Below are positions 48,201 through 52,600 of a stretch of DNA of 64,000 nt, one piece after another (position 1 is the first letter of the stretch; each line of letters opens with the position of its first letter). The notes below the pieces were generated by a model. It did not search any database. It saw only the letters and a list, made by a program, of their open reading frames with translations, and was not told the origin of the DNA. A program made the translations under genes and the position numbers. The DNA comes from JAHBNG01 sp039028975 (GTDB lineage Bacteria > Chloroflexota > Anaerolineae > Caldilineales > Caldilineaceae): contig JBCCHB010000006.1 in assembly GCA_039028975.1 (NCBI GenBank), positions 62,001-126,000 of the forward strand, written 5' to 3'.

Positions 48201-49619
48201 CAGAATCTAGCCGCGGGGCGGAACTTGGTAACGACAGTACCAACAGACCGCTGGCAGGCCGACCAACTCTATAGCCCTCAACCCGTCCAGCCGGACAAAA
48301 CGTATACGAATCACGGAGGCTTTGTCGAAGGCATTGCCTATTTTGACGCCGACTTTTTTGGCATTGCCGATGAAGATGCCATCACTATGGATCCTCAGCA
48401 GCGAGTTATGTTAGAGCTAGCCCAAGAATTGTGGGACCGAGCAGGCTATCGGGCGGAAGAAGTGAACGGCACCAGAACCAGCGTCTTCATTGGAGCCAAG
48501 GACAATAATTACGTACGCAAACATTATGATCTGATCCCTTCTGAAGCACGTCAACACACCATGGTTCATTCCATCAGCAATATGATCGCCGCGCGCATAT
48601 CAGACTTTTATAATCTAACCGGTAGCGCCGAGATCGTTGATACGGCCTGTTCCTCATCCTTGGTGGCAGTCCATAACGCTTGCCAAAGCATTTTGAGCGG
48701 TGAGGCCGAGATGGCGATTGCGGGAGGCATCTTTTTCCTGATCGATGCCTATGGCCACATCGGGTTTAGTCAGGCTAAGGTGCTTTCGGCGGATGGCAAA
48801 TCTTATGTCTTTGATGAGCGGGCCAACGGCTTTGTCTTAGCCGAAGGAGGCGGTTTGGTGCTGTTGAAAGAGTACGAAGCAGCTATTCGCGACGGCGACC
48901 CAATCACTGGCGTGATTCTAGGGTCGGCCCTCAACAACGACGGTCAAACCATGGGACTAACGGTCCCGAATCAGCAGAAGCAAAGAGCCGTGATTGAAGC
49001 GGCGTTGCAGCGCAGTCACATCAGCCCCGCAGACATCGGTTATCTGGAAGCCCACGGCACCGGCACGCTACTCGGTGACCCGATTGAGATTCGCGCGGCT
49101 ACTGAGGTCTATCGCCAATACACCCAAGAAAGGCAATATTGCGCGGTCGGTTCGGTCAAATCCAACCTGGGACATACCATGACGGCGGCGGGCATTACTG
49201 GTCTAAGCAAAATGCTCTTGAGTTTACAACATCAGCAGATTCCGCCCACGTTGCACTGCGAGAATCCCCACCCTCGCTTTAGATTTGAAGAGTCACCCTT
49301 TTACCCCAATACCCAACTGCGGGATTGGGTGCCGAGAAATGGGCGACGCATTGGTGCCATTTCGTCCTTTGGATTTGGTGGCACCAATTGCCATTTGATT
49401 GTTGAGGAAGGCAATCCCGCAGCGCAGACTAGGCAACCACAACCGCTAACCCAATTTAAACGCAAACGCTACTGGCTGGGCCATGAGATTGTCCCAGAAG
49501 AGAGCAACAGTGCTATTGAAACCCATTATCGAGCATTGATCAAACAGTTGAAGAATGGGGCGTTGTCTAAAGAGGCTTTTAAGGACGCATTAACGCGTTT
49601 AACTGGTGAGGAGTTATAA
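30255..49619 (+). CDS. Trans-AT PKS, modules 1-4 plus KS of module 5 (6454 aa)
   Basis: Domain order, residues approximate: coiled-coil docking helix 1-35; KS1 42-476, KR1 676-1146, ACP1 1186-1269; KS2 1331-1772, DH2 2016-2295, KR2 2296-2836, cMT 2849-3232, ACP2 3269-3342; KS3 3426-3846, ACP-like insert 3909-3986, ACP3 4199-4279; KS4 4338-4776, DH4 4999-5309, KR4 5312-5759, ACP4 5802-5879; KS5 5962-6389; docking helices to 6454. Every KS retains Cys, HGTGT His and NxGH His. There is no AT, thioesterase or ER; each KS is followed by the AT-adaptor remnant (VLSAKNEERL ... LPTYPFAKERYW), the mark of a trans-AT line. The ATG overlaps the previous stop (ATGA). Several linkers contain repeat-like DNA in frame. 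The protein ends after KS5, so module 5 is split with the next gene. Confidence 0.95.
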   Translation: MNNEPTSNNQDFERLHKAYQLLSQMEGRLIEAEKKNGHSAPEPVAIIGMACRLPGGSDTPDKFWHLLKEGKNVITEVPKSRWDGTPTFDANVDAEGDANVDAHNNAVGKWGGFVQNADCFDPWFFNISPREAELMDPQQRLFLQECWHAIEDAGYDPLSLSNSQCGVYAGVFSQEYAERLNQEDYPADSLELVGNHRSILAARVSYFLNLKGPAISLDTACSSSAVAIHTACRAIQNGEVAMALAGGVSLYANPRFFVLMNKLGMLSEHGQCFTFDTRANGFSPAEGVGVLMLKSLSQAQRDGDQIHSIIRASGINQDGRSNGITAPNVLAQTELIEAVYEEAGIDPESITYVEAHGTGTPLGDPIEVEALTTAFRKQTDKRGFCAIGSAKTNIGHTQAAAGVTGVIKAVLACKHKQIPPSLNYETPNPHIDFEDTPFYVNTKLKEWPALDEPRRAGVSSFGFSGVNTHFVIEEYAEEESKQREVEEAIPHLIVLSARDKERLTNYVQEMLAFLPGAPEVSLADLAYTLQVGRAALETRIALVVSSKAALIEKLTLYEEQQNGIDGVVQGAVPKNNPMSTVLLDGEAGTAFLQVTIQNRELMKLAQLWVSGVQVDWSLLYGQETPKRISLPTYPFARERYWLPERNEVVTHPDTQRTPQKDTSQAGASQEIVEVSTYRTVWQLDDSTEQDSVQPIAATVLILYHDREFAEAAESILEVSQLIPLRLSSHAEKQGADWGIDAEEAQDYVDLLEQLKREQLTPTHIVYQGLPYHQESATRDQNLHRRNMQILYHCATALNQTELRSATFILLYGSSESTRSSAPETMSYLESLGGYARSLALMGLDFRKVCVHGAMPTGREQLHALSRELRQLGVGSFHEILYRENQRYLRAVEPLPLPSNSQSLLKQGGVYWITGGGGGLGMIFARYLAERYQASLILTGRSELHETLEAKLAALRQLGAYHVTYHQGDVADRDQMQVVLARIKSEFGELNGVIHAAGIQSTETTQPKTWRKVEQTLAPKIEGTLNLDEVTKGEALDFFALFSSTSAVVGDFGYGDYAIANRFMDEYAQARAKLVKQKQRHGKTISINWPLWREGGMKLSLQGERLYLQSSGQSYLDVEDGIRLFEQSLKLDQDQVIIFVGQTQRIRQFLGLEEVLRQANDSRSVEPLDADLSQEIGSVDPVGPDLNTQRMHELILATLTRQVAAVAKMNPEQVDEHENLGDLGFDSIMLKQLATKIEQQYHISLTPAIFFDYSDLHGLAGFLMVQHQAAVESYYESERTREKSSHAAGDALQETFTLPQTAPRETDRAQGAQIQAAKPRQSDSSYSDSSRSEPIAIVGMSGMMPQSPDLTTFWQHLEAGHDLITEIPSERWDWRATYENGQPKPYKTVSKWGGFVPDMDAFDPLFFKISPREAKLMDPQHRLFLQVAWHCIEDAGYCAWDWAGRPIGVYVGIQFQEYESLIEDAIGQSDGCIPTGNAQAMIANRLSYLLDLRGPSEAIDTACSSSLVALHRAVQSIRSGEIESAIVGGVSLALSPTTFVSASQMGVLSPDGRCKTFDSAANGYVRGEGVGAVLLKPLTQAQQDCDHIYAVIRGSAENHGGRATSLTAPNAQAQAQLLVQAYEDADIDIGTVSYIETHGTGTELGDPVEIEGLKRGFAELRAKQGQTNQQKQQPYCGLGAVKTNIGHLEPAAGIAGLFKVLLALKHQRLPATIHFTEQNPHIRLTESPFYLVTETQAWEPLIDDAGEPIPRRAGASSFGFGGTNAHVVLEEYDAARWQNGKVAPSQDGAVSECGQPQVIVLSAKNEDRLREYAHKLLTYLEDISNRLADHTTLQPCNPSTSSGQVLPNIAFTLQVGRDAMDSRLALVVMDIESLREKLTAYLAGETAIEQCFQGSVKEEKERIAHLSEDEDGRALIRQWLQKGRLTQLASVWVKGLAIEWQHLHQAENRYRMSLPTYPFAKDRYWIPEPEQPKPTLTSAPFADQRLVSRVAVTENVGFHSDRSINGMTPSEIHDGVLHPLIHKNTSTFTEQRFTTTFLGNEFFLRDHQVQGESVLPGVVYLEMAQAGAEIAVEGERVTQLRNVVWVSPITVGNNVPVETHLALYQDERQGVCYEVRTLDDDGKSVLHGQGKLGFDANFEQMQVIDLEAIRQRCPEAQSGQACYQQCQRQGLTYGPTFQVIEEVISNEREVLARLQLPDEVADGPYILHPSLLDGVLQSVVGLTSRDSELNEALYLPFALDLLELVGPIPAMGYAYATKIVDSDTPINLDTAHFNIALLDDKGRVSLKLHNFTLKVASQPQPGWYYAPDWVQQRLPDVHTLGADINTNEANGTIVLVTSKEMKPLGERLRQHCSPRQVVQLILGEQNVQLDQSTWELDQTNDEGWKACLSALNTLPEVITLYFLGGLSARHSLNEMLLPTRLDELDQIQERGVVALFRLIKFLEQQGLMPKLSAIKVLTNCAQQSHLDAPILPWNASVSGFTMSLAKEYSGIDVSCIDVVLTKDNADKPTFHEADLLAIIAECNSNGHPIALRNGVRYVRQLIPLTLPDATQGYKGIQGTGSDSATWPPYNLRLSSDRSQATFPYRQGGVYLILGGAGGIGLETAVHLAKKVQANVVLVGRSVLTAEKEVDLNRIKEVGGNYLYCQADCTHLAEMQAVVRKVKARFGVIHGVIHSAMVLQDRSIFTMDEVALRAVMAPKVTGTIVLADVTKDEPLDFMLFFSSGQSFWGNAGQSNYAAGSTFQDAYAHYLNQRKLYPVKVINWGYWGSVGAVATDAYEQRLAQQGIHSISAADGMAAIDQVLSSPLAQVAAMKADRSALAQMHVAFSQQAEVVQLTYGSSLQRTVEQLTADAQNLDVNQTALQKEQAGFKALENFAQRSLLQILQQMGILQVPGETSSQHTLRQQLHILPKYERLFAACLQILEMAGYVRQSDPRVETMTLATEEEALDMAQQEADLAHRYPMLRPYLTLLTTCLQALPKILQGQIPATNIIFPNSSLALVEGIYHGIPTKDYHNHMVALAVKNAVEQRLPALQDGEKIQIVEIGAGTGGTSEVVLSAIESYGPCINYLFSDISQGFIHHSQRRFGQRYPFVTFGLLDVENVMTCRVVELSSADIVFGTDVVHATKNIQQTLRNLKSLHKANGLLILNETSEFTAFTTLTFGLLDGWWAFEDEDLRIEHTPLLSPTQWMQALGREGFAPVHVTSQRAEWSAHQAIVLAESDGILRLTQGATSLPQWKPVQPKPMTNLFSETAQSELSKGRPKAFLPQNMHQALVAKQIIQIISDYLHIQIDHIEADMPYVDLGIDSILAVEIINQINERLNITLRTTDLFNYADIQSLSAHITATFPEELSLAVTQESVAQELIFQPTASREVVFGQAKDILPSYQSTESLFIQDESLSSRAQTHESLVDLSETKSSGQTTERAQQLDVAIIGLSGRFPGAEDTIRFWQNLAEGRNSIVDATKERWSATDFYSPKDAPDKSICRWAGLLTGIDQFDPLFFNLSVREAECMDPQQRLFLQEAWAAIEDAGYAGPTLAGQKCGVFVGCGPGDYQQQLASAGVTEAYRFMGNSSSILAARIAYHLNLRGPSIAIDTACSSSLVAIHLACESLRLGTSDMAIAGGVSILTTPTFHILASQTGMLSPQGQCRSFAQGANGFVPGEGVGVVILKALPQALADGDQVYGVIKGSAINQDGKTNGITAPNGPSQTALARAVYEQFDIDPATISYVEAHGTGTALGDPIEVGALTDAFRTYTSSSGYCAIGSVKTNIGHTLGAAGVAGVIKVLLALKHKKLPPSLHFEEPNEQFNFEDSPFSVNTTLTDWSVAAGPRRAAVSSFGFSGTNAHLVIEECQEAELKSCRVAELQGGMAPEKGQPHLIVLSAKNEERLQEYVRKLLLYLEMTSTSRPVAQEPDSFVEPQILRQTIKKIVAEIVGVDAVEIEAEQSFTECGLDGIQLSRLQMMIEEYYRCELPSTLVTPNASVESVAVIIHPLLTSPNLGEELSPRQQSGGSLPYQGRVRVGSERPSLESIAYTLQTGRTAMEERLACVVSTIDELIEQLESYANGKHQRKSRNGTQALAQGVYRGIIESGHSIANLLSHGETGKAIVQTAVQERDWATLAQLWVSGVEIDWRFLYPHGTPKRVSLPTYPFAPERYWIAETKVEPMISRTSARTYKSNGTPQLPSYQGGAEHIRENIPDAGPHLLYSRLLADLKREVSSVTKVSIEQLDASKNLGAFGFDSLMMKKLVVRLEQRYGVELTPTIFFEHSDLNSFTNFLLVTHREAIRAAYHVEAGEMTAHDGRGYFDEHHSTNPQTPAITQPQRVSERVSKQASQHESKDLSKAVAIVGMSGIMPQSPDLDTFWQHLAMGHDLITEIPPERWDWRTVYDPTGRDPQRSVSKWGGFIPDVDKFDPGFFELSPREAEMMDPQQRLFLQTVWQTFENAGYRASDLAGRSVGVYVGVQFQEYNELIALTQKARNAQIATGNAHAMLANRVSFLFDLHGPSEAIDTACSSSLVAIHRAVQSIRSGEIEGAIVGGVSLALSPTTYITTSQMGVLSPDGRCKTFDKGANGYVKGEGVGAVLLKPLAQAEADGDHIYAIIRGSAENHGGRATSLTAPNAHAQAQLLVKAYADAEVDIGTVSYIETHGTGTELGDPVEIEGLKQGFQHLRAQQGQAASPSHYCGLGSVKTNIGHLEPAAGMAGLFKTLLAMHHQTLPATIHIQEQNPYIDLTGSPFYLVTETQKWQPVTDDARQPMPRRAGISSFGFGGAYAHVVLEEYREQGLGIREQGLGNRESQVVVLSAKNKERLREYAHKLLTYLEESSKHSDALSDTLQPATCNLLNIAYTLQTGRAPMEERLAFVVTTTEELIEQLRRYEQLGSELRGSASGDVLTQIYQGNSNKSNQHTAERWLEGAADHTYLIEELIEARELDKLASLWVSGIEIDWHLLYGDERLLRIPLPTYPFAKERYWLPESNGARSNGAGDKASVIEVEIPTASHAGWSQKLHPLVHQNNSDFEAQRFCSIFVGTEFFLKDHRVQGEKVLPGVAYLEMARASGEMAARGQRVIQLKDVVWMRPMVVKEKALEAQIELYPLSSSDNRESGEITFKISSVSSNQPEPVIHSQGKLVVGELSTPALLEMPDPLDISAIKDRCRSTIDGATCYQRFREHGLDHGPTFQGLTQIHSNKDEALAFLRLPTGIVDNSEYLLPPSLLDAALQASLGLAISQDKGHQEVSLPFALGEVNIYGRVPNQVVAHVRYSVHKGTHNANTSNGLQPLAKQTHNGVQPDSQVAKFDIMLADEQGVVCVELKGFMSRAITQKPDIELLYGTPEWQVKPLAESHHTAVEEEPTRTLLLIGLSQDVAALIAGSYPENEVVSLPAREQDEASTVMRLTKESWRLIKDAVEKVTAGQNAGGRPTRSAHHILIVTAGSVAPHLYAPLTGLLKTAQLEQPKIRGKILTVAKSKAERLLTLLAQEIQPNTFEDVEVRYDKSGIRNVKTLRRVELGVDPIAKGANLKPGGTYWITGGLGGLGLIFARHLLASAKVKNIENVFVILSGRSALDEARQQLLAELNRYGGTAIYLQADVSQRQEVEQVVQRIKEMYGTLDGIIHSAGVLCDSFILNKTDAELDAVLAPKIAGVMNIDAATQAESLDFVMLFSSLAGVIGNAGQADYAAANAFLDAFAHHRQTLVEAGQRSGRTIAIDWPLWADGGMAVEPETERWLTKKTGMTPLSTASGLEAFEQALAQNEFVQLLVIQGDTSKVGRSLGVTSANPTYRRETSTITAIEDAHNVSNADDIQDAQDGRGIQSQFEGELIELFADELKIQRADLNTEVNFAKVGVDSLIMMSLLNKIEDKYGATIAPTAIIEYPTIATLASHLQNEGIGPILNKGNNKPSAQEIYEGISGQNGLVRHVNTNGNGTAPQRIAPNEGSASLSQLPLHSQPKSRLRIEPVHSVSGAGSNAGSNKVAIIAQACRLPQSPTVEHYWQNLAAGRNLVTTVPTDRWQADQLYSPQPVQPDKTYTNHGGFVEGIAYFDADFFGIADEDAITMDPQQRVMLELAQELWDRAGYRAEEVNGTRTSVFIGAKDNNYVRKHYDLIPSEARQHTMVHSISNMIAARISDFYNLTGSAEIVDTACSSSLVAVHNACQSILSGEAEMAIAGGIFFLIDAYGHIGFSQAKVLSADGKSYVFDERANGFVLAEGGGLVLLKEYEAAIRDGDPITGVILGSALNNDGQTMGLTVPNQQKQRAVIEAALQRSHISPADIGYLEAHGTGTLLGDPIEIRAATEVYRQYTQERQYCAVGSVKSNLGHTMTAAGITGLSKMLLSLQHQQIPPTLHCENPHPRFRFEESPFYPNTQLRDWVPRNGRRIGAISSFGFGGTNCHLIVEEGNPAAQTRQPQPLTQFKRKRYWLGHEIVPEESNSAIETHYRALIKQLKNGALSKEAFKDALTRLTGEEL
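30379..34070 (+). other. PKS module 1: KS-KR-ACP
   Basis: KS1 has Cys221 in DTACSSS, VEAHGTGT and NIGHTQ. KR1 has the NADPH loop TGGGGGLG near residue 910 and the active Tyr in GDYAIAN. It lacks the LxD motif (AGIQSTE), which predicts A-type (L) hydroxyl stereochemistry. ACP1 Ser1226 is in LGFDSIML. With no DH, the first extension should leave a hydroxyl next to the pyrrole end. Confidence 0.85.
34246..40285 (+). other. PKS module 2: KS-DH-KR-cMT-ACP
   Basis: DH2 has the HQVQGESVLP motif and HPSLLDGVLQ, both intact. KR2 has GGAGGIG and MVLQDRS (LxD, B-type). Its YAAGS replaces YAAAN, as often seen where a C-methyltransferase follows. The cMT has the SAM loop EIGAGTGGTS near residue 3040. ACP2 Ser3304. 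Expected unit: alpha-methyl alkene. Confidence 0.85.
35741..35785 (+). repeat. Repeat-derived stretch in the KS2 adaptor
   Basis: Tandem AACCTTGC units are followed by TTCGACAAGCTCAGGACAG, a motif familiar from dispersed intergenic repeats. In frame they encode LQPCNPSTSSGQ between LLTYLED and NIAFTLQVGR. Confidence 0.7.
41804..41840 (+). repeat. Short tandem repeat in the KS3 post-KS linker
   Basis: Consecutive near-copies of GAGTTGCA encode a low-complexity stretch (ELKSCRVAELQ) directly after the KS3 core and before VLSAKNEERL. It reads in frame in the megasynthase. Confidence 0.6.
41980..42209 (+). other. Ser-less ACP-like domain inserted in the KS3 adaptor
   Basis: About 77 residues (3909-3986) with carrier-protein texture: a first helix (LRQTIKKIVAEIVGVD), FTECGLDG where ACPs have F.(E/D)LG.DS, a second helix (LSRLQMMIEEYYRCELP) and a short last helix. 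The phosphopantetheine Ser is Gly3949, so it cannot be a conventional carrier. It is homologous to the insert in the KS8 adaptor at 62170-62400 (shared EIEAEQ.F..CGLD..Q..RLQMM). Placed in the loop where cis-AT enzymes carry their AT. Confidence 0.75.
42210..42306 (+). repeat. Palindromic dispersed-type repeat read in frame in the KS3 adaptor
   Basis: Begins CACCCCCTCCTAACC and ends GGGTTAGGGTGGGG, near-complementary ends, with GGGGAGGAAC/GTTCCCTCCC inside. This is the look of a non-coding intergenic element, yet it encodes HPLLTSPNLGEELSP and on without a stop. It directly follows the ACP-like insert. Confidence 0.7.
44577..44632 (+). repeat. Tandem GGGATTAGGGAACA repeat in the KS4 post-KS linker
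   Basis: Alternating GGGAACA and GGGATTA units run in frame as REQGLGIREQGLGNRES. The repeat is between the KS4 core and VLSAKNKERL. Copy number could vary without breaking the frame only in multiples of three bases. Confidence 0.7.
44740..44767 (+). repeat. Tandem CTGCAAC repeat in the KS4 adaptor
   Basis: Three or more CTGCAAC units encode LQPATCNLL in the loop between the LLTYLEES helix and NIAYTLQTGR. Confidence 0.6.
48140..49619 (+). other. KS5, C-terminal ketosynthase of a split module 5
   Basis: Active site complete (DTACSSS, EAHGTGT, SNLGHT), but the sequence differs from the other KSs: FGIADEDAITMDPQQR replaces the FFNISPREA-LMDPQQR block, and the AT adaptor is reduced to a short FKRKRYWLG end. 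The final helix pair (LIKQLKNGALSKEAFKDAL) resembles the first helices of the next protein, which suggests a docking interface. Confidence 0.8.
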
Positions 49620-49623
49620 AGCG

Positions 49624-52600
49624 ATGAACATCGATAGTTTCATTGAGAAAATTGCGAATCAAGATATTACAGAAGAAGAAGCGTTGGCCATCATCAAAGC
49701 AGGCGGCAAAACGGAATTCGCTAGTCCATTATCGCTCCTATCAGAAACATATACCTATGATGAACCTTACTTGGCCAATCACCTAGTCTTGGGTAATCAA
49801 GTGGTGTTAGGCGTTACCCATTGCAGCCTAGCCATTGATGCCGCGCTCAACGCGTTTCCCCAACGGACGCTAACCGGGCTGCGTAAGGTGCTCTTCGTCG
49901 AGCCCGTCACGCTTTTCCCAGGCGATTCCGCGACGGTAACCATTCACCAAATCCAAGAGGGAGATCAGCTATCATTTAAGAGTCGCTATACAAAAACCAC
50001 GCATAGTCAGCCGTTGGAGAGCGCTGGTGGGGAGTACATTTTTGCCCTACCGGCAATACCACTCCTGCCCCATTTCCGCGCGATTTTGGAAAACCCTGAG
50101 CGCATTGTCGAAAAAACCGAGGTGTATGCCCAGCTAGGCACGGCAGACATTACCAATGGTCGCGCCCTACAAACTGTGGAGCGAGTATACACCCAGGGGC
50201 GTTCTTCCGTCGGGCACCTTCGCGTATCAGATGAGCTTCTCCATGACGACCATCGATATGAATATGTCCATCCCGCCCTGCTTGATGGTGCGCTGGTAGC
50301 TGGTTGTGCGGTCTTATCGGCCCAAGAAATCAATGCAACCTTTATCCCCATACTGATCAAAGAAATTCAACTATTTCAACCGGTTGGCTCTGCCTGCTAC
50401 AGTTATGCATCCATTGTCAATGTGAATCATGAAATGTTCGAGGTGGACTGCTGGCTCTGTAATGAAGAAGGTGAGGTATTGGTTGGCCTACTCGGATTTA
50501 CATGTAAGCGAGTGAATGCGCCATCAGAAACGGTTGAGTTATCAGATCCATCTGACACAACATTGATAGCCGCCATACCACAACTAAATCAAGAGCAGCC
50601 CAAGATTAGCCGAAGGCGTGATGAGCGACTCATTGATCACATCCAAAGCTATTTAGAAAAGAAGCTGGATACTCTACTTGGGGAAGCCGAGCGCGCTGGC
50701 TTCAGTACTCGCAACTTTATGGATTTGGGTGTCGATTCAACCCAGCTTATCTCCTTGGTAAATGAGCTTGAAGCGGATGCTGGCATTGAGCTATACCCAA
50801 CCCTCTTCTTCGAATATCAGGATATTGAATCGCTATCACTCTATCTAGCCCAGGAGTATGGCGCTTTCTTTACCCAGCTTTTACAAGTTGAAGCCAGCAC
50901 AGAGGTCGCCAGCACAAAGGTCGCCAAGGAAGAATTGACCGAACGAATCCAGGCACAACCAGAGCCAATCCCAGAATCCTCGTCGGTCTGGCAAAGTAAA
51001 CTAGAAGAAGCGATAGACGCAGCCGCGCCTAAAATTGGCGCGCCCAGAATTGTTACATCCAGAACCGACGAGAGCTTCGCTACTCCTCTGCAGCATTCAG
51101 TGTTACCGGCGCATAAACCAGATATGGATAGGGATATTCAAGCAGATCCTATTGCTGTCATAGGAATGGGGGGCGTCTTTCCCAAATCACCCAATGTTAA
51201 GACGTTTTGGCAGCATCTCGCCAACAAAACGGAGCTGATGAGCGAGATTCCCGCCGATCGCTTTGACTATAGATCTTGGTATGACCCCACATTTCAGGTA
51301 GCCGATAAGATGTATTGCAGGTGGGGCAGCTTTATCGACGATGTGGATAAATTTGATGCCAGCTTTTTCAACATCTCCCCCCGAGAAGCCGAGCTGATGG
51401 ATCCCCAATTGCGCTATCTGCTTCAGGTACTTTACCAGACGGCAGATGATGCGGGCTATGGCGGGACGATTAGGGGTACTCATACGGGGATGTATGTTGG
51501 TGTCTGTTTTCATGATTATGCTGAAGAGATGATGCGGCAGGGCAAAGCCATTCAAGCCCACGATGGCAGTGGCAACGCGGCCACCATGCTCGCCAATCGC
51601 CCCTCCTTTATCTTTGATCTAACCGGCCCCAGTCTGGCTATCGATACGGCCTGTTCTTCATCACTCTTTGCCCTGCACTATGCCTGCAAGGCATTGCAGA
51701 CTGGTGAATGCGATATGGCCTTTGCCGCTGGCGTCAATCTTCTCTTAAGTTCGGGCCATTATCGCTATTTTTGTACCCTAGGCGCCTTATCGCCTACGGG
51801 CCGCTGCCACACCTTTGACCAACGTGCCGACGGGTATGTACCGGGCGAAGCCATTGCGTCCCTATTGCTCAAGCCCTTAAGTCAGGCCGTGAAGGACGGT
51901 GATCAGATTGTTGGCGTCATCAAGGGTTCGGCGGTAGGGCATGGTGGCTACACCCCATCCATTACCGCACCCAGCGTGGATGGCGAGGCCAAAGTTATCT
52001 TGGCTGCTTGGGAAGAGGCTGGCATCGATCCAGCCACATTGGGGTATATTGAAGCCCACGGTACAGGCACCAAACTCGGTGACCCGATTGAAATTGCGGC
52101 TTTAACCAAGGCATTTCAGGCCCACAACGCAAAACCTGACTTCTGTGCAATCGGTTCAGCCAAAGCGCATATCGGTCATACAGAAGGTGCGGCTGGCATA
52201 ACGGGTGTCATCAAAGCCCTGCTCTCCATACGGTATGGGGTCATTCCAGCCATGCCTGCTTTTGACACCTTAAATCCCTATATTCAGCTCGACAAATCGC
52301 CTTTAACAATCAACCAGGATCCCGTTGCTTGGCCGCAATGCGAAGATTTGCCGCGGCGAGCCGGAGTCAGCTCATTTGGTTTTGGTGGGGCCTACGCCCA
52401 TCTTGTACTTGAGCAATATCAGCCACTGGCCCCGAGTAGTGAGTCGTGGACCGTGAATAGTGAACCGCAATTGATTGTGCTATCCGCCAAGAATGAGGAA
52501 CGGCTACAAGAATATGCTCAGAATCTATTGACGTTCATTAACCAACCCCCAACCCCCAACCACCAGCCACCAATCCCCGGCAGCCAGACACCAGCAGCCA

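Noticed and set aside
48140..49420. KS5 as a non-elongating KS0 of a dehydrating bimodule
   Set aside because: Cys, HGTGT His and NLGH His are all present, so condensation is possible.
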